A DNA stretch of 51,606 bases, taken from Candidatus Zixiibacteriota bacterium (GTDB lineage: Bacteria; Zixibacteria; MSB-5A5; GN15; PGXB01). Under the pieces are notes generated by a model. It searched no databases, was not told where the DNA came from, and worked only from the letters and a program-made list of their open reading frames with translations. The stretch spans positions 1-51,606 of the forward strand of contig JAPLUR010000053.1 of NCBI GenBank assembly GCA_026397505.1, given 5' to 3'. Positions within the stretch are counted from its first letter, which is position 1. Every line of letters starts with the position of its first letter. The position numbers and the translations under genes are program-made. Below, piece after piece: positions 1-9,529 of this stretch.

Positions 1-401
<401 letters not shown>

Positions 402-1565
402 TTATGCGTCCTTCAGTAGATCTTTAACCTTATCAGTTTTTTCCCAGGTATAATCGGGGTCACTCCAGCCGAAATGACCGTACGCCGCCGTCTTACGATA
501 TATCGGGCGAAGCAGGTCCAGAGAGGCAATAATCCCGCGGGGCGTCAGGTCAAAATTCTTCCTCACCAGTTCTATCATATGCTTATAGTCGATCTTATTG
601 GTTTTGTCGGTGAAGATCATAACGGAAACCGGCTCGGCCACGCCAATAGCATAAGCCAGCTGGATAGTGCACTTCTCCGCCAGTCCGGCGGCCACAATAT
701 TTTTGGCGATATAACGGGCCATGTATGAGGCCGAGCGGTCGACCTTGGTCGGGTCCTTGCCTGAAAAAGCGCCGCCGCCATGGCTGGCCATCCCGCCGTA
801 CGTATCGACGATGATTTTCCGCCCGGTCATCCCGGTATCCGACTGCGGCCCGCCGATCACAAACTTGCCGGTCGGGTTGACATAATATTTCGTATCGGCA
901 TCGAGCATTTCCGCCGGAATAATCGGCTTGACCACCTGGGCGATAATTTCCTGGCGCGCCTTCTCGGTGATTTTCCTTCCGGTTTCATCGAGTATATCTT
1001 CGGTGTGATGGGCCGAAACCACGATAGCTTCAATACGCACCGGCTTCTTGTCGCGATATTCGACCGTAACCTGCGACTTTCCATCCGGACCGAGATACGG
1101 CAAAATCTTTTTCTTGCGCACTTCGGCCAGACGTTTGGTCAGTTTGTGGGCCAGCATGATCGGAAGCGGCATCAGTTCCGCTGTCTCGCGGCAGGCATAC
1201 CCGGACATCAACCCCTGATCTCCGGCGCCGCCGATATCCACTCCCTGCGCAATATCGGGCGACTGCGACCCGATCGCATTAAGTATTCCTATCGAATTAT
1301 AAGCAAATCCAAATTTGGGATCAGTATATCCGATATCGGCTACCAGACCGCGCACCAGTTTTGGTATATCGGCATATCCCGTGGTCGTGATTTCACCTCC
1401 CACAATCGCCAGACCAACCGTGACAAAACATTCACAGGCCACTCGTCCCTTCTTGTCCTGCCTTAAAACATCATCCAGAACGGCGTCAGAAATCTGATCG
1501 CAGACTTTATCCGGATGCCCCTCGGTTACCGATTCGGAGGTAAAAAGGAAGTTCCCTTCAGGCAT
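402..1565 (-). CDS. metK: S-adenosylmethionine synthetase
   Basis: This 387-residue protein is full length for MetK, which makes S-adenosylmethionine from methionine and ATP in the cytoplasm. Visible signatures are [20 protein letters not shown] at the N-terminus, the family motif [12 protein letters not shown] near residues 110-121, and the glycine-rich [17 protein letters not shown] in the C-terminal half. The start is well supported: GAAGAAGGAG lies a short distance upstream of the ATG. It is followed after three bases by ahcY, which recycles the product of SAM-dependent methylation. Only 25 bases separate it from the upstream nucleotidyltransferase gene, so there is no room for a SAM riboswitch directly in front. 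Confidence 0.97.
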   Translation of the reverse strand: MPEGNFLFTSESVTEGHPDKVCDQISDAVLDDVLRQDKKGRVACECFVTVGLAIVGGEITTTGYADIPKLVRGLVADIGYTDPKFGFAYNSIGILNAIGSQSPDIAQGVDIGGAGDQGLMSGYACRETAELMPLPIMLAHKLTKRLAEVRKKKILPYLGPDGKSQVTVEYRDKKPVRIEAIVVSAHHTEDILDETGRKITEKARQEIIAQVVKPIIPAEMLDADTKYYVNPTGKFVIGGPQSDTGMTGRKIIVDTYGGMASHGGGAFSGKDPTKVDRSASYMARYIAKNIVAAGLAEKCTIQLAYAIGVAEPVSVMIFTDKTNKIDYKHMIELVRKNFDLTPRGIIASLDLLRPIYRKTAAYGHFGWSDPDYTWEKTDKVKDLLKDA

Positions 1566-1590
1566 GAAAGTGCTCCTTCTTCAGATATTC

Positions 1591-2577
1591 TTAAAAATTT
1601 CCTATTTCCGCATATTTGGCAATATTGATATGACTGAAAGTTCCCCGCACCGTCGCTTTCTCCCCCACCAGCGACTGCTCGAGCAGACTGAACTCGACAT
1701 GAGCCCTTTTTCCAATTATGGAATCACGGATTATCGAACGATTTATTCGGGCGTTATCTGATACCGAGACATAAGGACCGATGATCGATTCTTCTATGAT
1801 CGCCGATTCCGCAATATGAACCGGCGGGATTATGATGGAGCCGGGGTAGTCGGCCGACAGATTCGATTCCGTTAGAAGCAAACGGTTGGTTTCGATAAAA
1901 TTTTCCCGGTTGCCGCAATCATACCAGCCATCAACAACAAATGGGGCAAATCCACAGCCATCGACTATCATCGCCTCCAGGGCATCGGTCAACTGTATTT
2001 CGCCGCTGGTTTTTCTCCCCTCGGCAACAATCTCTGCCAGGTGTTCCCTGAGAATTTCCGATTTCTCAAAATAGTAGAGTCCCACTAGGGCCAGATCCGA
2101 TTTGGGATTCTGCGGCTTCTCCTCCAACGCCAAAACCCGGGCTTCCTCCACAACCGCCACGCCGAAACGTCGCGGGTCGGTAACCTTTTTCAAGCCTATA
2201 ACGTTGGAGCCAGACTTAATAAATTCCTTGAAATCAGTGCGGGCAATTGTATCCCCCAGAATTATCAATACCGGGCCGCCTTCGGCCTTCTGCAACGCCA
2301 GATAAATGGCATACCCCAGCCCCAGAAGCTCCTTCTGCTCCACAAACGAGGTCTTGACCAGATAGTTGCTCTGAACATATTCAACAATATGATCGCCCAG
2401 ATGCCCGATTACAAAGATTACCTCTTCGGGATTTAACAGCAGAAGCGGATCCAGAATATGCGATAGAACCGGCTTCCCGGCAATCGGCAGAAGCGCTTTC
2501 GGCACGGCATAAGTGTGCGGGCGCATCCGTGTCCCTGCGCCGGCGACTGGAATGACAATTTTCAAACCTTTTCTCAT
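1591..2577 (-). CDS. NDP-sugar nucleotidyltransferase (glucose-1-phosphate thymidylyltransferase type)
   Basis: This protein has 328 residues from the ATG at 2577; a longer frame opens at 2643, but the extra residues are poor protein and precede the Rossmann-like start. The N-terminus [17 protein letters not shown] and [15 protein letters not shown] are the nucleotide-binding and sugar-phosphate signatures of the nucleotidyltransferase family that activates hexose-1-phosphates. After about residue 230 there are hexapeptide-like stretches ([21 protein letters not shown]) typical of a left-handed beta-helix C-terminal domain. The likely role is supplying an activated sugar for cell-surface polysaccharide, in the cytoplasm. 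The exact nucleotide (UTP, GTP or dTTP) cannot be told from sequence. It ends 25 bases before metK. Confidence 0.85.
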   Translation of the reverse strand: MRKGLKIVIPVAGAGTRMRPHTYAVPKALLPIAGKPVLSHILDPLLLLNPEEVIFVIGHLGDHIVEYVQSNYLVKTSFVEQKELLGLGYAIYLALQKAEGGPVLIILGDTIARTDFKEFIKSGSNVIGLKKVTDPRRFGVAVVEEARVLALEEKPQNPKSDLALVGLYYFEKSEILREHLAEIVAEGRKTSGEIQLTDALEAMIVDGCGFAPFVVDGWYDCGNRENFIETNRLLLTESNLSADYPGSIIIPPVHIAESAIIEESIIGPYVSVSDNARINRSIIRDSIIGKRAHVEFSLLEQSLVGEKATVRGTFSHINIAKYAEIGNF

Positions 2578-2710
2578 GGCAGCTAATAACCTGCGCCAAT
2601 ATAGGGCTGACCGGGGGAAAAAGGCAAACCATTTTTGCCACAAAAATCAGTGTCCGGGAATGGCGTCGGAAATAGGAAGAAAATTCCCCTATTGAGGAGC
2701 GAAACGCTCG

Positions 2711-3349
2711 CTAAAAGAGTTGCCTGATACTGCCCAGCCAGTCAAACATAAGAAATTGAACTTGGCCGATAAGAAGCGATATCCGGGCCATGACCGTATA
2801 ACCGAAATGCGCCCCAAATGAAATCATGATGAACCAGATTCCGACCTGGGCGGTGACTCCCAGCGCCCCCTTATGTTCCTTGGAGAAATAGAAATATATC
2901 AAGGTGGAAATGACCCCGATAACGATCACCAGCGCCAGCAGGGTGCCGGCAAATCCCTGACGCGGGTCGAGCGAAAGCATGGTCGAGCGAACCTGCGGCA
3001 GGATAAGCCCGTGCAGTTGCGAAATAAGAAACACTCCGGCCGTATTCCCCATAACAAAGGCCAGCGAGGCGCGACTGATCCAGGACCATTTGGCAAAAAA
3101 CCTCGCAAACATCAATACGCCCAGCATGGCCGGGAAAAGAAGCCACCAGCGTCCATCATCAAACATTGGGTTGACCAATTGCTGGATAATCACCGCCTGC
3201 CAAACCAGACCGACATAATACCCGGCCGAAAGCCCCGCAAAGACATGCTCGGCCAGCTTATAGAACGGATTATCCTTGTAGAGAAAAGAGAATAGGGAAA
3301 GAACGAGGAACGCTCCAAGCCATATCTGGAGATTTTCCACCAGACTCAT
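2711..3349 (-). CDS. Integral membrane protein of unknown function (membrane operon gene 5)
   Basis: This 212-residue, strongly hydrophobic protein has about six predicted membrane segments, for example LQIWLGAFLVLSLFSFLY, WWLLFPAMLGVLMFARFF and LLALVIVIGVISTLIYFYF. I do not recognise the family. Its ATG overlaps the stop codon of the preceding gene by four bases (ATGA), which indicates translational coupling, and it is the last gene of a five-gene set of membrane proteins running from 6707 down to 2711. The stretch between membrane segments 2 and 3 contains DDGRWW. It could be the membrane platform of a complex formed with the two paralogous anchored proteins upstream, but this is only inferred from the operon. 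Confidence 0.8.
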   Translation of the reverse strand: MSLVENLQIWLGAFLVLSLFSFLYKDNPFYKLAEHVFAGLSAGYYVGLVWQAVIIQQLVNPMFDDGRWWLLFPAMLGVLMFARFFAKWSWISRASLAFVMGNTAGVFLISQLHGLILPQVRSTMLSLDPRQGFAGTLLALVIVIGVISTLIYFYFSKEHKGALGVTAQVGIWFIMISFGAHFGYTVMARISLLIGQVQFLMFDWLGSIRQLF

Positions 3350-4182
3350 TTCCTCACCCCTTTCCCGTCCTTCCGGCTGACAAAGAAACCGATATTGCCG
3401 ATTACGACCAAGAAGATTATCAGCAGATGCACCATCGACTGAGCATCCATCCCGCGAATGGCATTACCCTCGTGCTTGACCAGCAATTCATATTCGGCCG
3501 CCCCTTTCATTCCACCCAGAAGGCCGGTCAGCTGCTTGGCCTCCAAAAAGGAATACATCTTCGGCGCCATGACCGCCGTCACACCGGCCCCAACCGGAAC
3601 ACCAAACTGGGCGTTGACTATCGAAATCCAGTAATCAACGATACCGTTATCCGCCACGACATATATGAATTTTACGTCATTATAGTTTTTCACCCGATTC
3701 ATCAGGGGCAGCTCTTTCAGCGGGGTTCCGGAATTATCCGCCGGATAAATAGACTCGATCGAGTTGCCCATCCCTTTTAAGACCGCCACATAGTTGGCCT
3801 TATATCCCAGATTGACATAGTCGATCCCGTAAACCTTGTTGTACTCAGCCGCCAATTTGCGGGTCACCCGTTCGGCAATGGAGGGGCCTCCCAGCGGGAT
3901 CGTGGTCATGGTGATGATCCTCATGTTCTTTCGAAACATCTGGTTGAGCGCCGCTATCGACATCGGCTCGGTTTCTGCCAACGTTGAGGGATAATAGTCG
4001 AAAGTAAGGAAAACCTCCGAGCTGTCGGGGAGTGATTCGACCGCATCATAGAGCTGCTGGGCCTCGGGGCTGATTTCGACCGGAAACTTGATAATCACCA
4101 GCATCGGGACAATGACTGATATCGCCACCAGAAGATATATCCAGCGGCGATCCAGCCCGGCCACTCTTTCCCAGAAACCCAT
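3346..4182 (-). CDS. Membrane-anchored protein of unknown function (membrane operon gene 4)
   Basis: This protein has 278 residues from the ATG at 4182, chosen because GGGAAGAG lies just upstream; a longer frame opens at 4218. There is one N-terminal membrane helix (WIYLLVAISVIVPMLVII) and one near the C-terminus (MVHLLIIFLVVIGNIGFFV), with a roughly 200-residue domain between them that is probably outside the cytoplasm. That domain contains VFLTFDYYPSTLAETEP and a GGPSIAERVTRKL stretch. No family is recognised. The start is one base after the stop of the upstream membrane gene, and its own stop overlaps the next start, so the group is tightly coupled. The two-anchor topology suggests a scaffold or sensor part of a membrane complex. 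Confidence 0.82.
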   Translation of the reverse strand: MGFWERVAGLDRRWIYLLVAISVIVPMLVIIKFPVEISPEAQQLYDAVESLPDSSEVFLTFDYYPSTLAETEPMSIAALNQMFRKNMRIITMTTIPLGGPSIAERVTRKLAAEYNKVYGIDYVNLGYKANYVAVLKGMGNSIESIYPADNSGTPLKELPLMNRVKNYNDVKFIYVVADNGIVDYWISIVNAQFGVPVGAGVTAVMAPKMYSFLEAKQLTGLLGGMKGAAEYELLVKHEGNAIRGMDAQSMVHLLIIFLVVIGNIGFFVSRKDGKGVRK

Positions 4183-4183
4183 C

Positions 4184-4894
4184 TTAACTCTTCCCCATAT
4201 AGGTGCGCTCGATACCAAGCATGATTCGCAGCGACATCGAGGCCGCGCCCAGCGCCGCGCCGATTATAATCCCGCGCTGCACCGCCACGTTGACGCCGTT
4301 CATCACGAAAGTATTTATATAACCTGGAACATTATCGCCGAAAAGCCGCAGGAACGCCTCCCCCATCGGGATACGCCAGAGCATCACCAGCACGGCGGTC
4401 ACCAGAAGCAGTGTGGCTTCGGCGTTGCGAGCCCGAAACGCTCGATATGCCGCCGAGGCGATATAAAACGCCAGCATGGCGAACATCGTCGCCATCATCG
4501 GCGCATCAAGATAATTGAATAGCCAATCATAAATAGATCCGTTGCCGGTACCAAATAGCGGCCCCCAGCTTTCGGGCAGAATACTGTACATGACTTTCCC
4601 GACCGCAGATTTCGCCGAAACCGGCATCACGGAAGGAATCGCCATGGCAAAAATCGATATTAAAGTGGCCAGATTGAACAACCAGCCGCTTTTCCTCTGA
4701 CTTACGGTACGGGAATTCACCCTGACAATCGATACGACCCCAAGAAGAAGGGTAAAGCCGCCGACAATGGTCACCCACTGAAGAACCTCTTCTTCGATAT
4801 TCCCCAGCACCGTCCTGGCCGGATTGAAAAAGAAGCCGACCACCATAATCAGGCCGGAAAGAAATGCTACTATGACCGGAACCGTCGTTTTCAT
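4184..4894 (-). CDS. Multi-pass membrane protein of unknown function (membrane operon gene 3)
   Basis: This 236-residue protein has about six hydrophobic segments, including VPVIVAFLSGLIMVVGFFF at the N-terminus, WVTIVGGFTLLLGVVSIV, and APMMATMFAMLAFYIASAAY in the middle. No family is recognised. A conserved-looking loop, LFGTGNGSIYDWLFNYLDAP, separates two halves. The gene starts three bases after the DUF6754-like paralogue upstream and ends one base before the next gene. Such spacing across five genes argues for a single transcript and a stoichiometric membrane assembly. Nothing in the sequence points to a transporter or enzyme signature. Confidence 0.8.
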   Translation of the reverse strand: MKTTVPVIVAFLSGLIMVVGFFFNPARTVLGNIEEEVLQWVTIVGGFTLLLGVVSIVRVNSRTVSQRKSGWLFNLATLISIFAMAIPSVMPVSAKSAVGKVMYSILPESWGPLFGTGNGSIYDWLFNYLDAPMMATMFAMLAFYIASAAYRAFRARNAEATLLLVTAVLVMLWRIPMGEAFLRLFGDNVPGYINTFVMNGVNVAVQRGIIIGAALGAASMSLRIMLGIERTYMGKS

Positions 4895-4897
4895 TAT

Positions 4898-5830
4898 CTA
4901 ACCTGTTTTCAGAAGATCTTTAAATCCTTCGCCAATCCCCAGGGTCAACAGTATCACCCCGATAATAATCATAACCACCAGAATAATTTTGATGAAATCC
5001 TGCCCCTTCAATCCGCCCAGCAGAAGGGGCTCATGGCTGAGATAACTCGAGGCGGCATACAGTTCCTCTCCCATCAGGGTATAATCACAGGCCGCTACGA
5101 AAAAAGGCAACTGCTCGGGGCGGGCCGTTCCGGCAATCTGTATCGAACCGGCGGCATTGCCGGTCTCGGCCAGAAGCAACGACTCGGCAAAAAAGGCTCC
5201 CATATATATATTGGCGGCCGGACGGTCACGCATCATAATGCCATTGACCGTGGCCGTGAATGCAAATTGCTCTCCCGCGACATATTTTACCGTATCCCGA
5301 TCATAAGCATCTTTCTTCCCCATCGAGGCATATGCCTGCTCCACTACTTCCTGTCCGGCTGCCAGCACCATCGGATACCGCACCGGCACGATTAGCGGTG
5401 TCTCGTACTGAGCGGTTATTCTGGCCACCCGCCCCAGTATCGAAAGGCCGGCAATCGTCTCGATCTCGTCAATCTCCGAAATGCCTGGAATGAAGAGCAC
5501 CGGCTTTCCCATCTCGGTGGCCCGTCCGACCGCCTCCTCGATTGCGTCCAATCCCGAAATCTTGCGGACAAAGAGGCTCTTTCCTTGCCGCGCCCAATGG
5601 GTGTAAAGAAGAATCAGCGTCGTGAACACCACAGCAAAAACCAGAATCGCCGTCCGATCGACCCGGAATATCGAATCGGGGATATTCTGGGCCGATGCCG
5701 GCACGGTCAAACAGCCAGCCAGAAAAATTGTGAGGGAGAATATTCGCAATGAGGATAATCCGGGCACTCTATACACGATCCTAAGATAACCCTTTCGCGC
5801 CGGCGATGTCAACCGAGAACGAGTGCTCAT
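4898..5830 (-). CDS. DUF6754-like membrane-anchored protein, paralogue B (membrane operon gene 2)
   Basis: This 310-residue protein is a close paralogue of the gene just upstream (5844-6707). Shared blocks include GLDAIEEAVGRATEMGKPVL, LGRVARITAQYETPLIVPV, YAASSYLSHEPLLLGGLKGQ and a C-terminal membrane helix. The N-terminus has a basic segment followed by a hydrophobic stretch, ALTVPASAQ-like, that looks like a signal sequence, then a second hydrophobic segment (AILVFAVVFTTLILLYTHW). I associate this layout from memory with the uncharacterised DUF6754 family. The first 25 residues are rich in Arg and may not all be translated; an internal start is possible. The middle domain, rich in Ala and Gly with PVLFIPGISEID, is probably cytoplasmic. 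Function is unknown. Confidence 0.82.
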   Translation of the reverse strand: MSTRSRLTSPARKGYLRIVYRVPGLSSLRIFSLTIFLAGCLTVPASAQNIPDSIFRVDRTAILVFAVVFTTLILLYTHWARQGKSLFVRKISGLDAIEEAVGRATEMGKPVLFIPGISEIDEIETIAGLSILGRVARITAQYETPLIVPVRYPMVLAAGQEVVEQAYASMGKKDAYDRDTVKYVAGEQFAFTATVNGIMMRDRPAANIYMGAFFAESLLLAETGNAAGSIQIAGTARPEQLPFFVAACDYTLMGEELYAASSYLSHEPLLLGGLKGQDFIKIILVVMIIIGVILLTLGIGEGFKDLLKTG

Positions 5831-5843
5831 AAGTAATTAATCA

Positions 5844-6707
5844 TTATCCTGTCACAAATAACGACTGGAACCAGTCTCCTATGTTGAATGTCGTCAGAAT
5901 TGTCCCGACCAGAATGGCAATGACAAGGATGATCTTTATCAAATCCTGCCCCTTCAATCCGCCCAGCAGCAGCGGTTCGTGACTCAGATAGCTGGAGGCG
6001 GCATAAAGCTCCTCCCCCATCAACGTATAGTCGCAGGAGCAGATGAAAAACGGCAATTGCTCCGGCTCGGCGGTGCCGGCGATCTGAATGGAACCGGCGA
6101 TATTCCCGGTTTCGGTCAAGAGAAGCGATTCGGCATAAAAAGCCCCCATCAGAATATTGGCCGCCGGCCGCTCCCGTATCATGATACCGTTGATCGCAGC
6201 CGCCAGCGCAAACTGCTCCCCCGCTACGTACCGCACGATATCTTTATTATAGGCATCTTTCTTCCCCATTTCGATATAGGCATTTTCCACGACTTCCTGT
6301 CCCGCCGCCAGAATCAGGGGATAGTTGACCGGCACTATTAAAGGGGTATCATACTGCGCGGTTATTCGGGCAATCCGCCCCAGTATCGAAACCGCCGCCA
6401 CCGTCTGAATACTGTCAAGCTCTTCTATTCCGGGGACAAAGAGCACCGGCCGCCCCATCTCGGTCGCCCGGCCGACCGCCTCTTCAACCGCATCGAGCCC
6501 GGGAATCTTCCTTATGAAAAGCTTCCGCCCCATTCTCGCCCAGCGTGTATAGAGAACAATAACCGCCGAGAAAAAAATAACAAAGATAAGAACAGCCGTC
6601 CGCTCGGTCCGGAAAAGAGAGCCGGAAGAATTCGCTGCCAGCGCCATCGAATGCATTCCATTTATTAAAATAAATGCAATGGGAATTGCGCCTGCAAACA
6701 CTCTCAT
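5844..6707 (-). CDS. DUF6754-like membrane-anchored protein, paralogue A (membrane operon gene 1)
   Basis: This 287-residue protein is the first gene of the five-gene membrane set. A signal-like hydrophobic N-terminus (AGAIPIAFILINGMHSMALA) is followed by a second hydrophobic segment (VLIFVIFFSAVIVLYTRWA), a soluble domain of about 190 residues, and a C-terminal membrane helix (IKIILVIAILVGTILTTF). The soluble domain carries GRATEMGRPVLFVPGIEELD and EQFALAAAINGIMIRERPAA, which recur almost unchanged in the next gene, so the two arose by tandem duplication. No catalytic motif is recognised; DUF6754 is the family I recall for this shape, unverified. It begins about 40 bases after panC (which lies upstream on this strand), so it could be expressed with panC. 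Confidence 0.84.
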   Translation of the reverse strand: MRVFAGAIPIAFILINGMHSMALAANSSGSLFRTERTAVLIFVIFFSAVIVLYTRWARMGRKLFIRKIPGLDAVEEAVGRATEMGRPVLFVPGIEELDSIQTVAAVSILGRIARITAQYDTPLIVPVNYPLILAAGQEVVENAYIEMGKKDAYNKDIVRYVAGEQFALAAAINGIMIRERPAANILMGAFYAESLLLTETGNIAGSIQIAGTAEPEQLPFFICSCDYTLMGEELYAASSYLSHEPLLLGGLKGQDLIKIILVIAILVGTILTTFNIGDWFQSLFVTG

Positions 6708-6746
6708 ATTAATTCCCTGAGTATTAAGGTGTCCCGTCTGTAAAAA

Positions 6747-7595
6747 TCATAGCAGCCTCATGTTGTCAATCAACCTCACTCCATACAATCTCACCGCCAG
6801 TGAACATACGCAATCGGCATCAATCTTCATTACCGGCTTCAGGGTTTCAAAATCAGTGAAAGCGATATAATCTATTTGGGCGGTCGGGCAGAAACTCTTT
6901 ATGATCCGTTTCATCTCATTCCTTACAAGCTCTGGGTTCCTTGCCCCTTTTACCTTTATCATCTTTCGTGCGGCCTCCAGCGCCTGATAAAGGCAAACCA
7001 CCTCTTTCCTCTGCTCCGGGGAGAAATATTTATTGCGTGATGACATCGCCAGGCCATCCTTTTCCCGCTTGGTCGGCGCAATAATCATCTTGATGGGGAA
7101 ATTAAGATCTCTGACCATCTGCTTCAGCACGATCGCTTGCTGATAATCTTTCATCCCGAACAGCGCCACGTCGGGGCGGGTAATATTGAACAGCTTGGCG
7201 ACAATCGTGGTTACCCCGCGGAAATGACCCGGCCGAACCGCCCCATCAAGGCTCTTCGTTATTTCTTCCGCCGTCACATAGGTCTGGAAATCTTCCGGGT
7301 AAATATTTTCCGCGTTCGGAATGAATACAATATCTCCACCCGCACCGCGGATTTTGGCCAAATCCCCTTTCTCATCCCTGGGATAGCGGCCAAAGTCTTC
7401 ATTGGGTGCAAATTGGGTCGGATTAACAAAGATGGTCGTGATAACAATGTCGGATAATTTCTTCGCCCGCCTGATGAGAGAGATATGCCCCTCATGCAAG
7501 AAACCCATCGTGGGGACAAGGCCGATTTTCTTTCCCGCCGCCGCCAGCGCTCGGGCGCGCCTCTGCATCTTCTTTATATCACGGATAATTTCCAT
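6747..7595 (-). CDS. panC: Pantothenate synthetase
   Basis: This 282-residue protein is full length for PanC, which joins pantoate and beta-alanine using ATP to make pantothenate. The signatures are clear: LVPTMGFLHEGHISLI, with the HEGH version of the HIGH nucleotide-binding motif, then VNPTQFAPNEDF, RGVTTIVAKLFNI with FGMKDYQQ, and the KMSKS-like region ending in MSSRN. The beta-alanine substrate would come from PanD, encoded on the other strand at 30998. The gene starts 12 bases after lpxH and probably shares its transcript. No panB is present in the window. Confidence 0.96.
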   Translation of the reverse strand: MEIIRDIKKMQRRARALAAAGKKIGLVPTMGFLHEGHISLIRRAKKLSDIVITTIFVNPTQFAPNEDFGRYPRDEKGDLAKIRGAGGDIVFIPNAENIYPEDFQTYVTAEEITKSLDGAVRPGHFRGVTTIVAKLFNITRPDVALFGMKDYQQAIVLKQMVRDLNFPIKMIIAPTKREKDGLAMSSRNKYFSPEQRKEVVCLYQALEAARKMIKVKGARNPELVRNEMKRIIKSFCPTAQIDYIAFTDFETLKPVMKIDADCVCSLAVRLYGVRLIDNMRLL

Positions 7596-7607
7596 TTCAT
7601 TATTACT

Positions 7608-8324
7608 TTATACATATTCAAGAGTTAGATTGCCGTTTTCCAGCCGGCCATAACTGAAATGGTCGATAAAATCGCCGGTGTTGAAATAAACACCCCCTTT
7701 CATTTCTTTTAAGATCGGCAGATGCAGATGGCCGATAACGACAATATCATTCCCCTCGGCAATCTTCTTTTCCGCATACATCTCATAATCTTTGATAAAC
7801 TTCGGTTCTCGACCCGCCGTATAGCCGCGCGATGAACTCGAGACATACTTGGCCAGCGGGATACCCCAGTCGGGCGGAATCTTCCGGTAAAGCCAGATAT
7901 TGAATCGGTTGCGCAGGATCTTTTTTAGAATCCGGTAACCCCGGTCGGAGGGTGACAGGCCGTCGCCGTGAATCATGAATATCTTCTTCCCTTGCTCGGT
8001 AACTGTGAAACAGTCACGATGAATGGTGATTCCCGCCTCGCGGCTCAAAAACTCCCCCAGCCAAAAATCATGATTGCCGGTGATATAGTGAACTTTCTTT
8101 CCCTGCTCCACCAGCGAGGCCAGACGAAAAACCACTTTGACATGCTCCTTGGGGATGGCATGTTTGTACTCAAACCAGAAATCAAACAGATCCCCCAGAA
8201 TAAAGACCTTGGTGGCATCGTTTTCGATTCTTTCCAGAAATGAGTTCAGTTTCTTCAATTTGACATCCTCGCCGGCCGCGTCCGAGGCGCCCAGATGCAC
8301 ATCAGAAAAAAAATAGATCGCCAT
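7608..8324 (-). CDS. lpxH: UDP-2,3-diacylglucosamine diphosphatase (lipid A synthesis)
   Basis: This 238-residue metallophosphoesterase has the LpxH layout. The metal-binding motifs appear in order: FSDVHLGA (residues 5-12), GDLFDFWFE, GNHDFW, HGDGL and GHLHLP. The extended GDLFDFWFEY block and the loop with LYRKIPPDWG are characteristic of LpxH rather than of generic phosphoesterases. It hydrolyses UDP-2,3-diacylglucosamine to lipid X at the inner membrane, so the organism is expected to make lipid A and to be diderm. It precedes panC by 12 bases. About 130 bases without a gene lie upstream of it. The related lipid A enzymes are not in the window. Confidence 0.88.
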   Translation of the reverse strand: MAIYFFSDVHLGASDAAGEDVKLKKLNSFLERIENDATKVFILGDLFDFWFEYKHAIPKEHVKVVFRLASLVEQGKKVHYITGNHDFWLGEFLSREAGITIHRDCFTVTEQGKKIFMIHGDGLSPSDRGYRILKKILRNRFNIWLYRKIPPDWGIPLAKYVSSSSRGYTAGREPKFIKDYEMYAEKKIAEGNDIVVIGHLHLPILKEMKGGVYFNTGDFIDHFSYGRLENGNLTLEYV

Positions 8325-8455
8325 AGAAGATGATTATAACACAAGTAACGGGAATTGTCAAAAACGGATCAACTCCCGCTCGGGCCCGTCCTGCTCGACA
8401 GACCCCGAACAGTCTTCACCCGTAATCCCATTAGGACGAAATGATAAAAGTGCCC

Positions 8456-9520
8456 CTACTTTTCCAGCTCTCCTTTTAGGAAATCGATCACCTTGACCGG
8501 GGTCGGGTCCACATTATTGAGCACGGCCAGATAGAACGAGGTAAAATCCCCCAACTGTATCAGCGAAAAAATCCTCCCCAGGGCAAAATCGCCGTGAGAA
8601 AAAATATCGACCACGTCAACATTCAGTTTTTCTATTATGGTGCGCACGATTTCCATGCGCCGAGTAATCCGGGGGTGGTCGTCATTATCGCGCAAATAAA
8701 TGACAATAATCCTGTCGCGATACGCTTCAATCACATTCCAGCCGACCAGTTCGTTATGATTGAATTCGGCAAACTGATTGTTAAAAGCCAGGCATTTGGC
8801 ATTCTCGCAGATTTGCCCTTTCCACCTGGTGCCGACCGCATCGGTCAATTCCGGGCCGGAATAAATTATGGGAATCTTCTTGTATAATCTTAGTGCCAGT
8901 GTTTTGGCGGGGTTATTTTCCGCCGACGTGTCATCGGCAAACCGATCGCGATAAGCTTTAAGCCCCAAAATCAACTCGGAGATATCATTTTCGACTTCCC
9001 CGATCAGCTTCAGCCTGGATACCAGCATCAGAAGCGGCACAAAAGAAAAACCGAGCGCGGCCCGCGGCGGAAATCCCTTTGGCAACTCGACCAGCAGGAA
9101 ATTATTGGCCCGGGCAATATCGGCCACTTTACCGCCTGAACTGATACAGGCCACCCTGGCTCCGCGACTCATGGCATCGCTCAAAGCCGAGAGAGTTTCC
9201 TCCGTATTTCCCGAATAAGATGATACCACTACCAGCGAATCCCGGTCGACAAATTCCGGCAGACGATAATGGCGGCAGACATGAAAGGGAATCTTAATAG
9301 TTCCGGCCAGATAAGAGCGAACCAGGTCTCCCCCTATGGCCGACCCCCCCATGCCGGCGACAATGATATTCTTGATATCCCGGTAATGACCGAGTTCGGG
9401 ATTAATTCCCTTTCCGATCGCCAGCGCCTTTTCAAGCTGCTCGGGGAAATGATAAATCTTGTCATACATTCCTGAAGGATCCAAAGCCTTCATCTTATCG
9501 ACCGCGTCAAGTGTGTTCAT
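8456..9520 (-). CDS. Bifunctional phosphoglucose/phosphomannose isomerase
   Basis: This 354-residue protein contains two SIS domains. The first shows IIVAGMGGSAIGGDL, VVVSSYSGNTEETLSA and CISSGGKVADIA. The second carries the typical QFAEFNHNELVGW block, whose His and Glu act in ring opening and isomerisation. The family, well known from archaea and many bacterial phyla, interconverts glucose-6-phosphate and fructose-6-phosphate as well as mannose-6-phosphate. It acts in the cytoplasm, linking glycolysis with mannose-containing surface sugars. It starts nine bases after ptsI and is probably cotranscribed with it, which fits a link to sugar metabolism or its control. Confidence 0.92.
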   Translation of the reverse strand: MNTLDAVDKMKALDPSGMYDKIYHFPEQLEKALAIGKGINPELGHYRDIKNIIVAGMGGSAIGGDLVRSYLAGTIKIPFHVCRHYRLPEFVDRDSLVVVSSYSGNTEETLSALSDAMSRGARVACISSGGKVADIARANNFLLVELPKGFPPRAALGFSFVPLLMLVSRLKLIGEVENDISELILGLKAYRDRFADDTSAENNPAKTLALRLYKKIPIIYSGPELTDAVGTRWKGQICENAKCLAFNNQFAEFNHNELVGWNVIEAYRDRIIVIYLRDNDDHPRITRRMEIVRTIIEKLNVDVVDIFSHGDFALGRIFSLIQLGDFTSFYLAVLNNVDPTPVKVIDFLKGELEK

Positions 9521-9529
9521 ATTCTTCCT

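Noticed and set aside
1566-1590. Possible SAM riboswitch before metK
   Set aside because: Only 25 bases separate metK from the upstream gene, too little for any known SAM aptamer.
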